NCBI GenBank assembly: GCA_949299015.1
Contig: CASFYT010000005.1
Coordinates: forward strand, 1-40,937
DNA from: an uncultured Bacillota bacterium
GTDB lineage: Bacteria; Bacillota_I; Bacilli_A; RFN20; CAG-288
Direction: 5' to 3'
Length of the DNA: 40,937 nucleotides
Made by a program: the position numbers and the translations under genes. This document shows, in pieces, positions 35,124-40,937 of this stretch. Each line of letters opens with the position of its first letter. Positions within the stretch are counted from its first letter, which is position 1. The notes beneath the pieces are model-generated. The model saw nothing but the letters and a program-made list of their open reading frames with translations, had not been told where the DNA came from and ran no database searches.

Positions 35124-35435
35124 TTAAAGTTTGATTTCAACATCGACGCCGGCAGGAAGATCGAGGTTCTTGAGAACGTCGATGGTCTGCTTGGTCGGGC
35201 GGTTGATGTCGATCAGTCTCTTGTGCGTCCGGATTTCGAACTGCTCACGAGAGTCCTTGTCGACGAAGGGCGAACGAAGAATGGTGAAGATCTGCTTCTC
35301 GGTAGGGAGCGGAATCGGCCCGACTACCTGCGCGCCGGTCTTCTTGGCGGCTTCGACGATCTTTGCGACCGCCTGGTCAAGGACTTTGTGGTCATAGCCC
35401 TTGAGACGAACACGGATGGATTTGTTTTCTGCCAT
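35124..35435 (-). CDS. rpsJ: 30S ribosomal protein S10
   Basis: 103 residues from ATG 35435, chosen for the AGGAAGGAAAG ribosome binding site; an in-frame ATG at 35486 has none and would give an unusual 17-residue lead. [40 protein letters not shown] and the mRNA-side loop [14 protein letters not shown] are standard. S10 is also NusE, the antitermination partner of NusB. First gene of the superoperon. Confidence 0.98.
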   Translation of the reverse strand: MAENKSIRVRLKGYDHKVLDQAVAKIVEAAKKTGAQVVGPIPLPTEKQIFTILRSPFVDKDSREQFEIRTHKRLIDINRPTKQTIDVLKNLDLPAGVDVEIKL

Positions 35436-35568
35436 GATTTCTTTCCTTCCTTGCCTAAGATCTCTGTTTAGGCATCCGTTCAGCATGAATTACCCGAATA
35501 CGTTGACAACCGCTGTCCGCGTTTCGGCAACTTCACACGTCAATACGGGCTGAAATGGCGTTCAGCGT
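35436..35568 (-). promoter_or_regulatory. 5' leader of the S10 superoperon
   Basis: About 130 nt of untranslated leader between the predicted start and rpsJ. An imperfect inverted repeat is visible: GACAACGCTG (minus strand 35572-35563) and CAGCGGTTGTC (35515-35505), with one extra G, and a smaller inner element CGT-ATTG-ACG flanked by TTCA/TGAA. The predicted transcription start falls inside the outer 5' arm, so only about the CGCTG half may be transcribed. Autoregulatory leaders (L4 or others) are known for S10 operons; this one is not matched to a known class. Confidence 0.4.
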
Positions 35569-35573
35569 TGTCC

Positions 35574-35602
35574 ATTGTATCGCATCGAAGCAAGAGCGTC
35601 AA
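35574..35602 (-). promoter_or_regulatory. Main promoter of the S10-spc-alpha superoperon
   Basis: Minus strand -35 TTGACG (35597-35602), 17 nt spacer, -10 TACAAT (35574-35579), with an A-run upstream that may serve as an UP element. It is the only strong promoter found before the whole 15 kb block. Confidence 0.9.
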
Positions 35603-35621
35603 CAAAATTCGACGCTTTTTT
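35596..35621 (+). repeat. Inverted repeat with T-run overlapping the superoperon -35
   Basis: GCGTC, 10 nt, GACGC, then six T on the plus strand. Read left to right it looks like a weak terminator, but no plus-strand gene precedes it. One arm overlaps the -35 of the S10 promoter. Confidence 0.5.
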
Positions 35622-35715
35622 CGTATTTCCGTCCTTGCTTTATATATTAGGATAATATGTGAGTCCGATTGTTACAACCCTTTTCCGCGTTTCCATAAGG
35701 GAGAAGCCTCCCCTG

Positions 35716-35724
35716 TGGTAAGAT
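35716..35724 (+). promoter_or_regulatory. Extended -10 promoter of the methyltransferase-like gene
   Basis: TGG-TAAGAT: an extended -10 (TGn before the hexamer) ending 6 nt before the ATG at 35731. The -35 region (TAAGGG area) is poor. Transcription would begin at or next to the start codon. Confidence 0.4.
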
Positions 35725-35730
35725 AGAACC

Positions 35731-36837
35731 ATGAAAATCGAAATAGACACGCCGGCGCAAGGCCGGCTGGAAGAAATCCTTCGGCAGGACGAGCTCAACC
35801 GGGAAGCGACGGACCTCCTGAGCGAGTTCCTGACCCATCGCTACGACGAGATCGACGAGAGGCTCTTGACGACCATCCGGCGTTCCCTCTCCCTTTCCCC
35901 GGAGGATTCCTACGCCCAGGCCGTCCTCTCGACGCTCGACATCGATCCCGAGGACGAGGAACTGCGTCAGCTCCGCGCCAGGGGATTCCTCTCCCACGTC
36001 CATTCCCTGGAGGCACGAAGCTTCCGGGAAAACGCCTACCTCCGACGGATCCGGGTCCAAGGGGCAAGGAGGGGGAAGTGGTCGCTTGCGAAGAACTACT
36101 ACCAGCCCTACGAGGGCTTCCTCTCGCACGCGACAAGGAGCCTCGGAAAGGAAAGGGACTTCGCCCTCGAGGACCACATCGGCTTCTTCACCGAAAGGGT
36201 CGACTATCCCGTGATCCTGGAAAGGGACCACGTCTGGATGAGCGTCACGCCCTACGAGGTGGAGACCATGGCCCGCCCCATCGCCCTCTCCCGGGGAAGG
36301 GTCCTCGCCCTTGGCCTGGGCCTTGGCTATTATCCGTTCATGGCGCTGACGAGGAAGGAAGTCGAGCAGGTGGTCGTCGTCGAGAAGGACCGGGACGTCC
36401 TCTCCCTCTTCGCCACGGAGATCCTTCCGCAGTTTTCAAGGCCCGAAAAGGTCCTTCTCGTCCAGGCCGACGCCTATTCCTATCTGAAGAAGGAAGACCT
36501 CTCCGCCTTCGACACCGTCTTCTTCGACATCCACTCGACGGCCGAGGACAGCCTCCGGAGCTATGCCGCCTGCCTCCGCCTGCGTCGGCGCCGGGACAAC
36601 GTCTCCTTCTGGATCGAGGAGTCGACCCTCGCCTATCTCCGCCAGATCCTCCTCCTGCTCCTGGACATGGAATACGCGGAGGACGAGACGCTTCCCGAGG
36701 CCTCCCCGGAGATCCTCGACCTCTACCTGCGCTGGAAGGAAGAGCTCAAGGACGTCGTCCTGAGGACGAGGGAGGACGTCGACGACCTCCTCTCCGACGC
36801 CTCCCTGAGGAAGCTCCTTCTCGCCGTCCCGAAGTAG
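35731..36837 (+). CDS. SAM-methyltransferase-like (spermidine-synthase fold) protein of unknown substrate
   Basis: 368 residues. An all-helical N-terminal half (1-150) is followed by a Rossmann-like core: motif I VLALGLGLGYYPF (191-203), an acidic end of strand 2 VVVVEKD (214-220), VLLVQADAYSYL (241-252) and FDTVFFDIHST (260-270). This is the order of class I SAM-dependent methyltransferases and polyamine synthases. The catalytic residues cannot be assigned. No Shine-Dalgarno is present before the ATG, and an extended -10 box sits just upstream. It is a single-gene unit divergent from the ribosomal superoperon, closed by its own terminator. Confidence 0.7.
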   Translation: MKIEIDTPAQGRLEEILRQDELNREATDLLSEFLTHRYDEIDERLLTTIRRSLSLSPEDSYAQAVLSTLDIDPEDEELRQLRARGFLSHVHSLEARSFRENAYLRRIRVQGARRGKWSLAKNYYQPYEGFLSHATRSLGKERDFALEDHIGFFTERVDYPVILERDHVWMSVTPYEVETMARPIALSRGRVLALGLGLGYYPFMALTRKEVEQVVVVEKDRDVLSLFATEILPQFSRPEKVLLVQADAYSYLKKEDLSAFDTVFFDIHSTAEDSLRSYAACLRLRRRRDNVSFWIEESTLAYLRQILLLLLDMEYAEDETLPEASPEILDLYLRWKEELKDVVLRTREDVDDLLSDASLRKLLLAVPK

Positions 36838-36842
36838 ATTCC

Positions 36843-36866
36843 GGCCTCTCCCACGAGAGGCCTTTT
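36843..36866 (+). terminator. Intrinsic terminator of the methyltransferase-like gene
   Basis: 8-bp stem GGCCTCTC / GAGAGGCC, CCAC loop, then TTTT. It starts 6 nt after the stop codon. Confidence 0.85.
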
Positions 36867-36877
36867 CGATGGCAAGG

Positions 36878-36905
36878 AAAAAGGCCACGGAACAGGTCCG
36901 TGGCC
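36878..36905 (-). terminator. Intrinsic terminator of the zinc-ribbon membrane protein gene
   Basis: Minus strand 9-bp stem GGCCACGGA / TCCGTGGCC with a 5-nt loop, then TTTTT. It faces the terminator of the convergent gene. Confidence 0.9.
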
Positions 36906-36926
36906 CGAATGACGAACGACGAGGAA

Positions 36927-37811
36927 TCAGGCGCCGAGGGCGAGCTTGCCGATGGACCGGCGCGTCGCACGGGAGATGATCGTCAGGATGGGTTCCAGGC
37001 AGAGGACGCCCAGGATGACGCTCAGGTAGACGACGTCCCAGTAAAGCCTCGGCCAGCCGTCCAGGATGGCGAAGGGGTCGGCGACGTACTTCGGAAGCAG
37101 GTAGAAGCAGAGAGAGAAGAGGACCGGGGTGAGGAGGCAGGAGAAGACGACGAGGAAGATGTTGAATCCCAAATGACGGGAAGCACGATAGGGGCCGCTG
37201 TCCTTCATCGCCCGGAGCGCGTTCTTCTTGAAATAGGAATTGCGCAGGGAAGGAACGACATAGCGGAAGAAGCGGCAGAGCAGGACGATGACAAGGCCAA
37301 GGGCCGGGACGGCGAGGACGGCATAGTAGGAATACCGAAGGACTTCCGACCAGAGCTCCTGGTTGGGAAGCGTGGACATCAGCCTCGCCAGGAGGGTGAA
37401 GGCATAGCCGAGGACCGGGATGGCCTCCGTGCCAAGAAGGTTGAAGTCGTCGACCGCATAGGTCGGGGAGATTCGGACCGCCGGAAGCAGGGCGAGGAGG
37501 AGGAAGGCCGCGAGGGCGAAGAAAGTCGCAAAGAACCGAAGGCCGAGGTCGGAAAGGAAGAGGGGACGATGCTGCTTGACGAAGACCGAGGCCTTCTCCT
37601 CGAGCGTCATCTCCGGAGCGGCAATCGGCTCGACCGGCTTCGGAGCAGACGCTTCCTCAACCGGTTTGGGGGAGAGGACAGCGACAGGTTTCGTGTTCTC
37701 GGCAATCCGACGGTCGTATTCATCCTGCGAGACCCAGACAAACTTGGCGCGGCAATGCGGACAACGGTCCGGAGTTCCAAAGAATTCCTTATGGCATCGT
37801 GGGCATTTCAT
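36927..37811 (-). CDS. Membrane protein with N-terminal zinc ribbon
   Basis: 294 residues. Two CxxC pairs at the N-terminus (C3/C6 and C17/C20, KCPRCHKEF and DRCPHCRAK) form a zinc ribbon. A Pro/Ala/Glu-rich linker (40-70) follows, then about four hydrophobic segments (91-112, 160-182, 214-239, 258-280). AAAGGAGG lies 9 nt before the ATG. Proteins of this plan are common in Bacillota but mostly uncharacterised; a role in membrane stress or envelope sensing is possible but not shown. Single gene with its own promoter, an approximately 140-nt leader and a terminator. Confidence 0.75.
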   Translation of the reverse strand: MKCPRCHKEFFGTPDRCPHCRAKFVWVSQDEYDRRIAENTKPVAVLSPKPVEEASAPKPVEPIAAPEMTLEEKASVFVKQHRPLFLSDLGLRFFATFFALAAFLLLALLPAVRISPTYAVDDFNLLGTEAIPVLGYAFTLLARLMSTLPNQELWSEVLRYSYYAVLAVPALGLVIVLLCRFFRYVVPSLRNSYFKKNALRAMKDSGPYRASRHLGFNIFLVVFSCLLTPVLFSLCFYLLPKYVADPFAILDGWPRLYWDVVYLSVILGVLCLEPILTIISRATRRSIGKLALGA

Positions 37812-37959
37812 GATACAGTCCTCCTTTCCCGATGATGCACGTCCCCTGAAGTATCGTCCATTCGTAAGAGGAAGCCGAAGGCATCCTGTTGCAACGAGGA
37901 AAAGCCCTTACAAAGCGAGGAATAAAATAGAGAAAGCTCCTTATAAAAGTATTCTAAGA

Positions 37960-37968
37960 AGTATACCA
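37960..37968 (-). promoter_or_regulatory. Extended -10 promoter of the zinc-ribbon protein gene
   Basis: Minus strand TGG-TATACT, an extended -10 (TGn plus hexamer), in an AT-rich patch. GTGACA lies 15 nt upstream as a possible -35. The start would be near 37953, leaving a leader of about 140 nt. Confidence 0.5.
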
Positions 37969-38159
37969 AAGTCAAGGAATTGTCACGCTTTCGGCGTCTC
38001 GGACGACGAAGGAAAAGGATGACGAGCGGATGCCGAAAGGGCTTACGAACGGACCGGAAGGCCATCCGAGGGGGAGAGCGGACGGGCCCTCGCTGGCAAC
38101 GTAAGGAGCATTCCTCCTCTTACAAATCAAACATTCTGTCTTCAATCAGCCAATTTTCT
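37969..38159 (-). other. Gene-free stretch between hslO and the zinc-ribbon protein gene
   Basis: Together with the leader (37812-37953) this is the longest gene-free part of the GC-rich region. A GC-rich core (38000-38110) with several short inverted repeats is flanked by AT-rich patches. An 85-codon minus-strand frame (37808-38065) runs through it but crosses the promoter and has poor codon use, so I do not call it. No tRNA or known riboswitch core was recognised. No hairpin-plus-T-run follows hslO. Confidence 0.4.
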
Positions 38160-39047
38160 TTATCGATTATTGTCCAAAAGTTCAATGATTTTTCTAAAAT
38201 CATCTGTTGTATAAATATATTTCTTTCCACAAAATTCACATGTGATTTCCTGTTCCTTTCCCTCAGTCAGGAGCTCCTGGAGCGTCTCCCTCCCCAGGGT
38301 TGCCAGTCCGCGCAATCCTTTCTCCCTTGAACAATGGCAGGCAAAGCGGACCTCCTTCCGTTCCGTGAACTGGACATCCAACCCTTCCAGGACAAGGGAA
38401 AGAAGGTCCTCCGGCGTCTTTCCCTCACGATAGACATCCGTGACCGAGCGGAATCCCTTGAGGTTTCGCTCCAGGATCTCGACCGTCTTCTCGCTCGCAT
38501 GGGGCATCAGCTGAACCAGGAATCCACCGGCCGCCGCGATCGTGACGTCCTTGTTGAAGAGGACCCCGAGGCCGATGGCCGTGGGGGTCTGTTCCGACTG
38601 GGCGAAGTAATAGGTCAGGTCCTCGGCAATCTCCCCCGTCACGAGAGGCACCTGGGAGACGTAGGGTTCCTTCAATCCGTAGTCCTTGACGACCGTGAGC
38701 GTCCCCTTACCGATTCCTCCCCCGACGTTGAGATGCCCCTCCTTGTTGGGAGGAAGGATGACGTCGGGGTTGCTGACATAGCCCTTCACCTCGCCACGGT
38801 CGTTGGCCGTCGCCAAGACCTGCTTGAGGGGCCCGTCTCCTTGGATGTAGATCGTGATCAGGTCCTTCTCGTTCTTCAGCATGTCCCCCATGATCAAGGC
38901 CGCCGATAGGGTGCGCCCCAGGGCCGCCGCGGCTATCGGAGAATTGTCATGGATCTTCCTCGCCTCTTCGACGAGGTTCTTTGTCGTGACGGCAAAGGCG
39001 CGGACTTCCTCGTTTTTCGTCAGACCGCGGACGAGATAATCTTTCAT
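38160..39047 (-). CDS. hslO: Hsp33, redox-activated holdase chaperone
   Basis: 295 residues from ATG 39047, with AGGTG 6 nt upstream; a GTG at 39056 is in frame but overlaps the previous stop. The C-terminal redox switch is intact: CxC (C237, C239, ACHCSREKG) and CxxC (C270, C273, CEFCGKKY). N-terminal landmarks include YIQGDGPLKQVLATANDRGE and GYVSNPD, plus VGGGIGKGTLTVVKD. Oxidative unfolding releases zinc and activates chaperone binding to unfolding proteins. Last gene of a two-gene unit with the TIGR04076 protein; the final codons are AT-rich. Confidence 0.97.
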   Translation of the reverse strand: MKDYLVRGLTKNEEVRAFAVTTKNLVEEARKIHDNSPIAAAALGRTLSAALIMGDMLKNEKDLITIYIQGDGPLKQVLATANDRGEVKGYVSNPDVILPPNKEGHLNVGGGIGKGTLTVVKDYGLKEPYVSQVPLVTGEIAEDLTYYFAQSEQTPTAIGLGVLFNKDVTIAAAGGFLVQLMPHASEKTVEILERNLKGFRSVTDVYREGKTPEDLLSLVLEGLDVQFTERKEVRFACHCSREKGLRGLATLGRETLQELLTEGKEQEITCEFCGKKYIYTTDDFRKIIELLDNNR

Positions 39048-39052
39048 GGATG

Positions 39053-39358
39053 TCACCTCACTCTTTCAATCAGGAAGCTCATCGGACGGAAGCCGTCGTT
39101 GCAGGAAAGGAGGAGGGTGTCGGGATCCTTCATCCAACCGGGAATCGGCTCTTCGACGCCTCGGCTCCACATTTCCAAAAAGGGAAGGATCGTCTCCCAG
39201 GCGCTTGGGCAGAGTCCTTCCGGCTTTTGAAGCCCCCGGAAGAGGAAGACTTGGCCGACCGAGATAGGACAGGCGTCGGAAAGGACGTTCTCGTACCGAT
39301 CCTTCAGGTCAGGATAGGTCGACTGACGCAGCGCCGTGATTCGGAACGTTTCTTCCAT
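39053..39358 (-). CDS. TIGR04076-family small protein
   Basis: 101 residues. The family pattern is visible: ITALRQSTYPDL near the start, CPISVGQVF, a PEGLCPSAWETILPFLEMWS block, then PGWMKDPDTLLLSCNDGFRP and FLIERVR at the end. Conserved Cys residues (CP, LCP, SCNDG) suggest a metal or redox role, but the function is unknown. It starts with AGGTGA close to the ATG and its stop lies 5 nt from the hslO start, so the two are co-expressed; the pairing with Hsp33 hints at redox stress, which is inference. Confidence 0.85.
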   Translation of the reverse strand: MEETFRITALRQSTYPDLKDRYENVLSDACPISVGQVFLFRGLQKPEGLCPSAWETILPFLEMWSRGVEEPIPGWMKDPDTLLLSCNDGFRPMSFLIERVR

Positions 39359-39398
39359 GTCTCACCTCAGGAAGACGGAGTGATCCCTCTTCCCGGAA

Positions 39399-39426
39399 AT
39401 CATAATCAATTCGCGTGGAAAAGCAA
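39399..39426 (-). promoter_or_regulatory. Promoter of the TIGR04076-hslO unit
   Basis: Minus strand -35 TTGCTT (39421-39426), 16 nt spacer, -10 TATGAT (39399-39404), about 40 nt before the ATG at 39358. Confidence 0.7.
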
Positions 39427-39427
39427 A

Positions 39428-39443
39428 GTCCTTTCCCAAGGAC
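39428..39443. repeat. Perfect 6-bp inverted repeat upstream of the hslO-unit promoter
   Basis: GTCCTT-TCCC-AAGGAC, one base upstream of the -35 hexamer. The place suits an activator or repressor site, but it could be chance. Confidence 0.4.
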
Positions 39444-39702
39444 CCTGCGGGGAAATCCCTGATTCATCCTTTCCTTTTTTCTCTCAAGGGAAAAGGAACT
39501 TCGAGGGCGGCTAAGGACAGAAGTCCTCGTCGAAGACGCCGGAATTCTCCAAGTCACCCAAGAAGAAAAGCAGGAGGAGTGGAAAGCGCCGGAAATGATG
39601 TTTCCGACGAAGCCCCAGGAATGGCGAGGAAAGTCTTTCACTCCAGGGGCCTACCCAGGCCCCCTTAAATCCAGGACGTAGGATTCCGTGCAGAAGAACG
39701 AA
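39444..39702 (+). other. Gene-poor stretch with a possible decayed coding fragment
   Basis: No intact gene. A plus-strand frame free of stops from about 39463 to TAG 39679-39681 (VLVEDAGILQVTQEEKQEEW among others) has codon use like the host genes but no start, so it may be a remnant. A strong inverted repeat GGGGCC-N6-GGCCCC lies at 39646-39663 without a T-run on either side. Confidence 0.3.
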
Positions 39703-39888
39703 CTACGGCTCCAAATGGGTTGTTGGTCGTGCAACCGATAATCCACCCGTGAAGTCCATGCCCTTGCTGTCGCCTTGAATGACGCTGTCGTGGACGAAGC
39801 ATTGGGAGACCATTGTTTTCCCTAGCGCACCGCCGTCAAAGCCTCCCACCATATTGATTCCCGCCAAAACTCCTCCAATATTCGATTT
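39703..39888 (-). pseudogene. Remnant of a GLUG-repeat-like surface protein
   Basis: A minus-strand frame of 61 codons between stops, with no plausible start for a full gene. It reads NIGGVLAGINMVGGFDGGAL, then CFVHDSVIQGDSKGMDFTGG. The spacing of GG(V/F) pairs around NxCFVHDSVI-type strands resembles GLUG and related beta-helix repeats of adhesins. Codon use is host-like. It ends abruptly at the composition break, next to the recombinase remnant, as if truncated by an insertion or a join. Confidence 0.35.
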
Positions 39889-40375
39889 CTAAATTTTTGA
39901 GAATTTCATCTTTGCTTACAATCATTTAATTATAGGCATCAACAAACATCGCTTTTATTTCTTCCTCATTTAATGTTGGAGTTTGGCATTGTTCTTTATT
40001 CTTCTTATCGAATTTATAATTGCACTGCCATATAGTTTTCTTATATTTATCAGTCGAACGCCAGACTTTAGATCCATATAAATGTCCGCAATCTGCACAG
40101 ATTAATTTTGAAGAAAAGCAATTTTTAAAAGAATTTGAATACCGCAGTTTCTTTCTTCTTGCTAGTTCTATTTGAGCTAAATCCCACTACTCTTTAGGAA
40201 TGATACCCGGATGAGAATCTTTAACATAATATTTAGGAACTTCACCATTATTGACCTTTGTAGTGTGTGTTAGAAAATCCTCAACAAAAGTCTTTTGAAG
40301 AATAGCTGAACCACAATACTTTTCATTTCTCAAAATACTTCTTACAGTGGTTTCATTCCACTTATGTCTTAACTT
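39872..40375 (-). pseudogene. Decayed large serine recombinase (recombinase and zinc-ribbon domains)
   Basis: Minus strand reading in one frame gives KWNETTVRSILRNEKYCGSA, KDSHPGIIPKE, stop, WDLAQIELARRKKLR, LICADCGHLYGSKVWRSTDK, KKTIWQCNYKF and CQTPTLNEEEIKAMFVDAYN. These are the recombinase domain, the Cys-rich zinc ribbon (CxxC ... C ... C) and the start of the coiled coil of large serine recombinases. In-frame stops TAG (40187-40189) and TAA (39926-39928) break it, and another TAA (40376-40378) bounds the upstream side. The N-terminal catalytic resolvase domain is missing. The DNA is AT-rich, unlike the rest of the window. Confidence 0.85.
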
Positions 40376-40560
40376 TTACTTTGATACAAAACGACACACC
40401 CCACTAAATAAATGAAACCCCTTAATAAATGATAAATGCCACTTCTTTGTCTATATTTTTTGTTGTTTAATTATAGAGTTTTAATTCAACTTAATGAAAT
40501 TGACGCAAAAGAAGGCAAACGTAAACGCTTTGTGAGGCTATTAAAAAAGACTAGGATTCC
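40376..40560. other. AT-rich stretch between two recombinase remnants
   Basis: No gene recognised. A 72-codon plus-strand frame (40436-40654) has no ribosome binding site and lies antisense to the second remnant, so I do not call it. The 13-mer AACTTTTACTTTG occurs at 40371-40383 and again at 40576-40588. Confidence 0.35.
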
Positions 40561-40756
40561 TTACTTCCTAGCCTCAACTTTTACTTTGTATCCTGAATTA
40601 AATATAAACTCTATTAGGATGAGCGAAGATTATTTTTATTTTGTCTTTTACTAATTTTGAAGTTACTTCATCCACTTCTAAAGATTCCTTAGTTTTTTCA
40701 GTCAAAATGGATTCTGGTAAACCTATAGTTTTAAATCTATCGCTTTTAGCTGAATT
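40561..40756 (-). pseudogene. Possible C-terminal remnant of a second serine recombinase
   Basis: Minus strand reading gives RFKTIGLPESILTEKTKESL and VTSKLVKDKIKIIFAHPN; after a frameshift near 40615, LIEFIFNSGYKVKVEARK and TAA (40561-40563). A strand-rich ending of the kind (I)xFxFxxGxxVxVE is common at the C-terminus of large serine recombinases, but the match is weak. If right, it belongs to a different copy from the one downstream, because the order on the strand is C-terminal piece first. Confidence 0.35.
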
Positions 40757-40772
40757 TTATTAAAGAAAACTA

Positions 40773-40800
40773 TTGTATTTTTCGTTAATAAAAATAAAAT
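40773..40800 (+). promoter_or_regulatory. Possible promoter of the glycoside hydrolase gene
   Basis: -35 TTGTAT, 16 nt spacer, -10 TAAAAT, 6 nt before the ATG. In such AT-rich DNA these boxes arise easily by chance. Confidence 0.25.
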
Positions 40801-40806
40801 TTAGAC

Positions 40807-40937
40807 ATGGATAAAAATTTTTCTTATATTAAAACCGATGAAATAGAAACAAATAATAGAAAATTAGCATTAAAAGCCGCTATCGAAGGTATTGTTTTAT
40901 TAAAAAACGATGAAAATTGTTTACCTATAAAAAGTAA
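40807..40937 (+). CDS. N-terminal part of a glycoside hydrolase family 3 enzyme, cut by the right edge
   Basis: 43 complete codons from ATG 40807 to the window end, no stop. After a short lead (MDKNFSYIKTDEIETNN) it reads RKLALKAAIEGIVLLKNDEN and CLPIKS, the family 3 beta-glucosidase signature (A..AA.EGIVLLKN...LP). Family 3 enzymes release beta-linked glucose, xylose or N-acetylglucosamine; the substrate cannot be told from this piece. No Shine-Dalgarno is visible. Codons are AT-ending, unlike the GC-rich genes elsewhere in the window, so this gene has a different origin or belongs to another genome joined in assembly. Confidence 0.75.
   Translation, partial: MDKNFSYIKTDEIETNNRKLALKAAIEGIVLLKNDENCLPIKS

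Noticed and set aside
20407-35435. Very long opposite-strand open frames across the ribosomal and other GC-rich genes
   Set aside because: They follow from the biased third-position GC of the true genes, have no ribosome binding sites and show repetitive Arg/Asp/Val-rich composition.
35436-35486. N-terminal extension of S10 from ATG 35486
   Set aside because: No Shine-Dalgarno there, while the ATG at 35435 has AGGAAGG and gives the normal S10 length.
35503-35525. TTGACA on the plus strand as a -35 box
   Set aside because: No -10 sequence at 16-18 nt downstream and no plus-strand gene to serve.
37808-38065. 85-codon minus-strand frame ending on the zinc-ribbon protein start
   Set aside because: No ribosome binding site, mixed codon use, and it passes through an extended -10 promoter and AT-rich spacer.
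38035-38085. SRP-RNA-like GGACCGGAAGG stretch in the gap before hslO
   Set aside because: The conserved GGAAG-AGC loop partner and the long SRP stem are missing.
40436-40654. 72-codon AT-rich plus-strand frame
   Set aside because: No ribosome binding site and it lies antisense to a recombinase-like C-terminal remnant with better protein character.

Overview
The window is about 41 kb of GC-rich bacterial chromosome with mainly C- or G-ending codons. It looks like a member of the Bacillota, probably class Bacilli near the Erysipelotrichia/RF39-type lineages. Supporting signs are a zinc-type S14, a zinc-lid adenylate kinase, a DnaD primosome protein, a CIRCE operator in front of clpB, strong AGGAGG-type ribosome binding sites, and the block cmk-der-gpsA-hup. 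Real genes end in TGA, so the standard code is used and this is not a code-4 mollicute. The lineage is an inference from gene content; no marker search was possible.

Layout. 1-6.95 kb (+): the tail of an unknown gene, an XPD/DinG-type helicase fused to a PD-(D/E)XK nuclease-like domain, lepA, a degenerate Fic-like protein and hemW, tightly packed. 7.05-10.4 kb (+): a putative small DNA-binding protein, two membrane proteins resembling single-repeat type II secretion F (TadB/TadC-like) proteins, a small exported protein and tyrS. 10.35-11.4 kb (-): a membrane-anchored alpha/beta hydrolase. 11.5-14.2 kb (+): clpB under a CIRCE-controlled promoter with a strong terminator. 14.3-20.1 kb (-): a small tail-anchored protein, cmk, der, gpsA, hup, a shortened CCA-transferase-like gene, dnaD and nth, with overlapping starts and stops. 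20.2 kb (+): a tRNA-Thr(CGT) with its own promoter and terminator. 20.4-35.6 kb (-): the complete S10-spc-alpha ribosomal superoperon from one promoter before rpsJ to a terminator after rplQ, including secY, adk, map, infA and rpoA, but with no rpmD (L30). 35.7-36.9 kb (+): a methyltransferase-like protein, possibly leaderless. 36.9-39.4 kb (-): a zinc-ribbon membrane protein, hslO (Hsp33) and a TIGR04076 protein.

The last kilobase is different. At about 39.88 kb base composition falls abruptly to AT-rich. This end holds remnants of one or two large serine recombinases (in-frame stops and a frameshift), next to a short GLUG-like surface-protein remnant, and then the start of a family 3 glycoside hydrolase running off the right edge. 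It is either decayed horizontally acquired DNA or an assembly junction.

Most of the window is housekeeping: translation, secretion, protein quality control, DNA replication and repair. The points most worth a second look are the pseudo-Fic protein between lepA and hemW, the orphan TadB/TadC-like gene set before tyrS, the half-length CCA transferase, the T-loop change in the tRNA, and the composition break at the right end.
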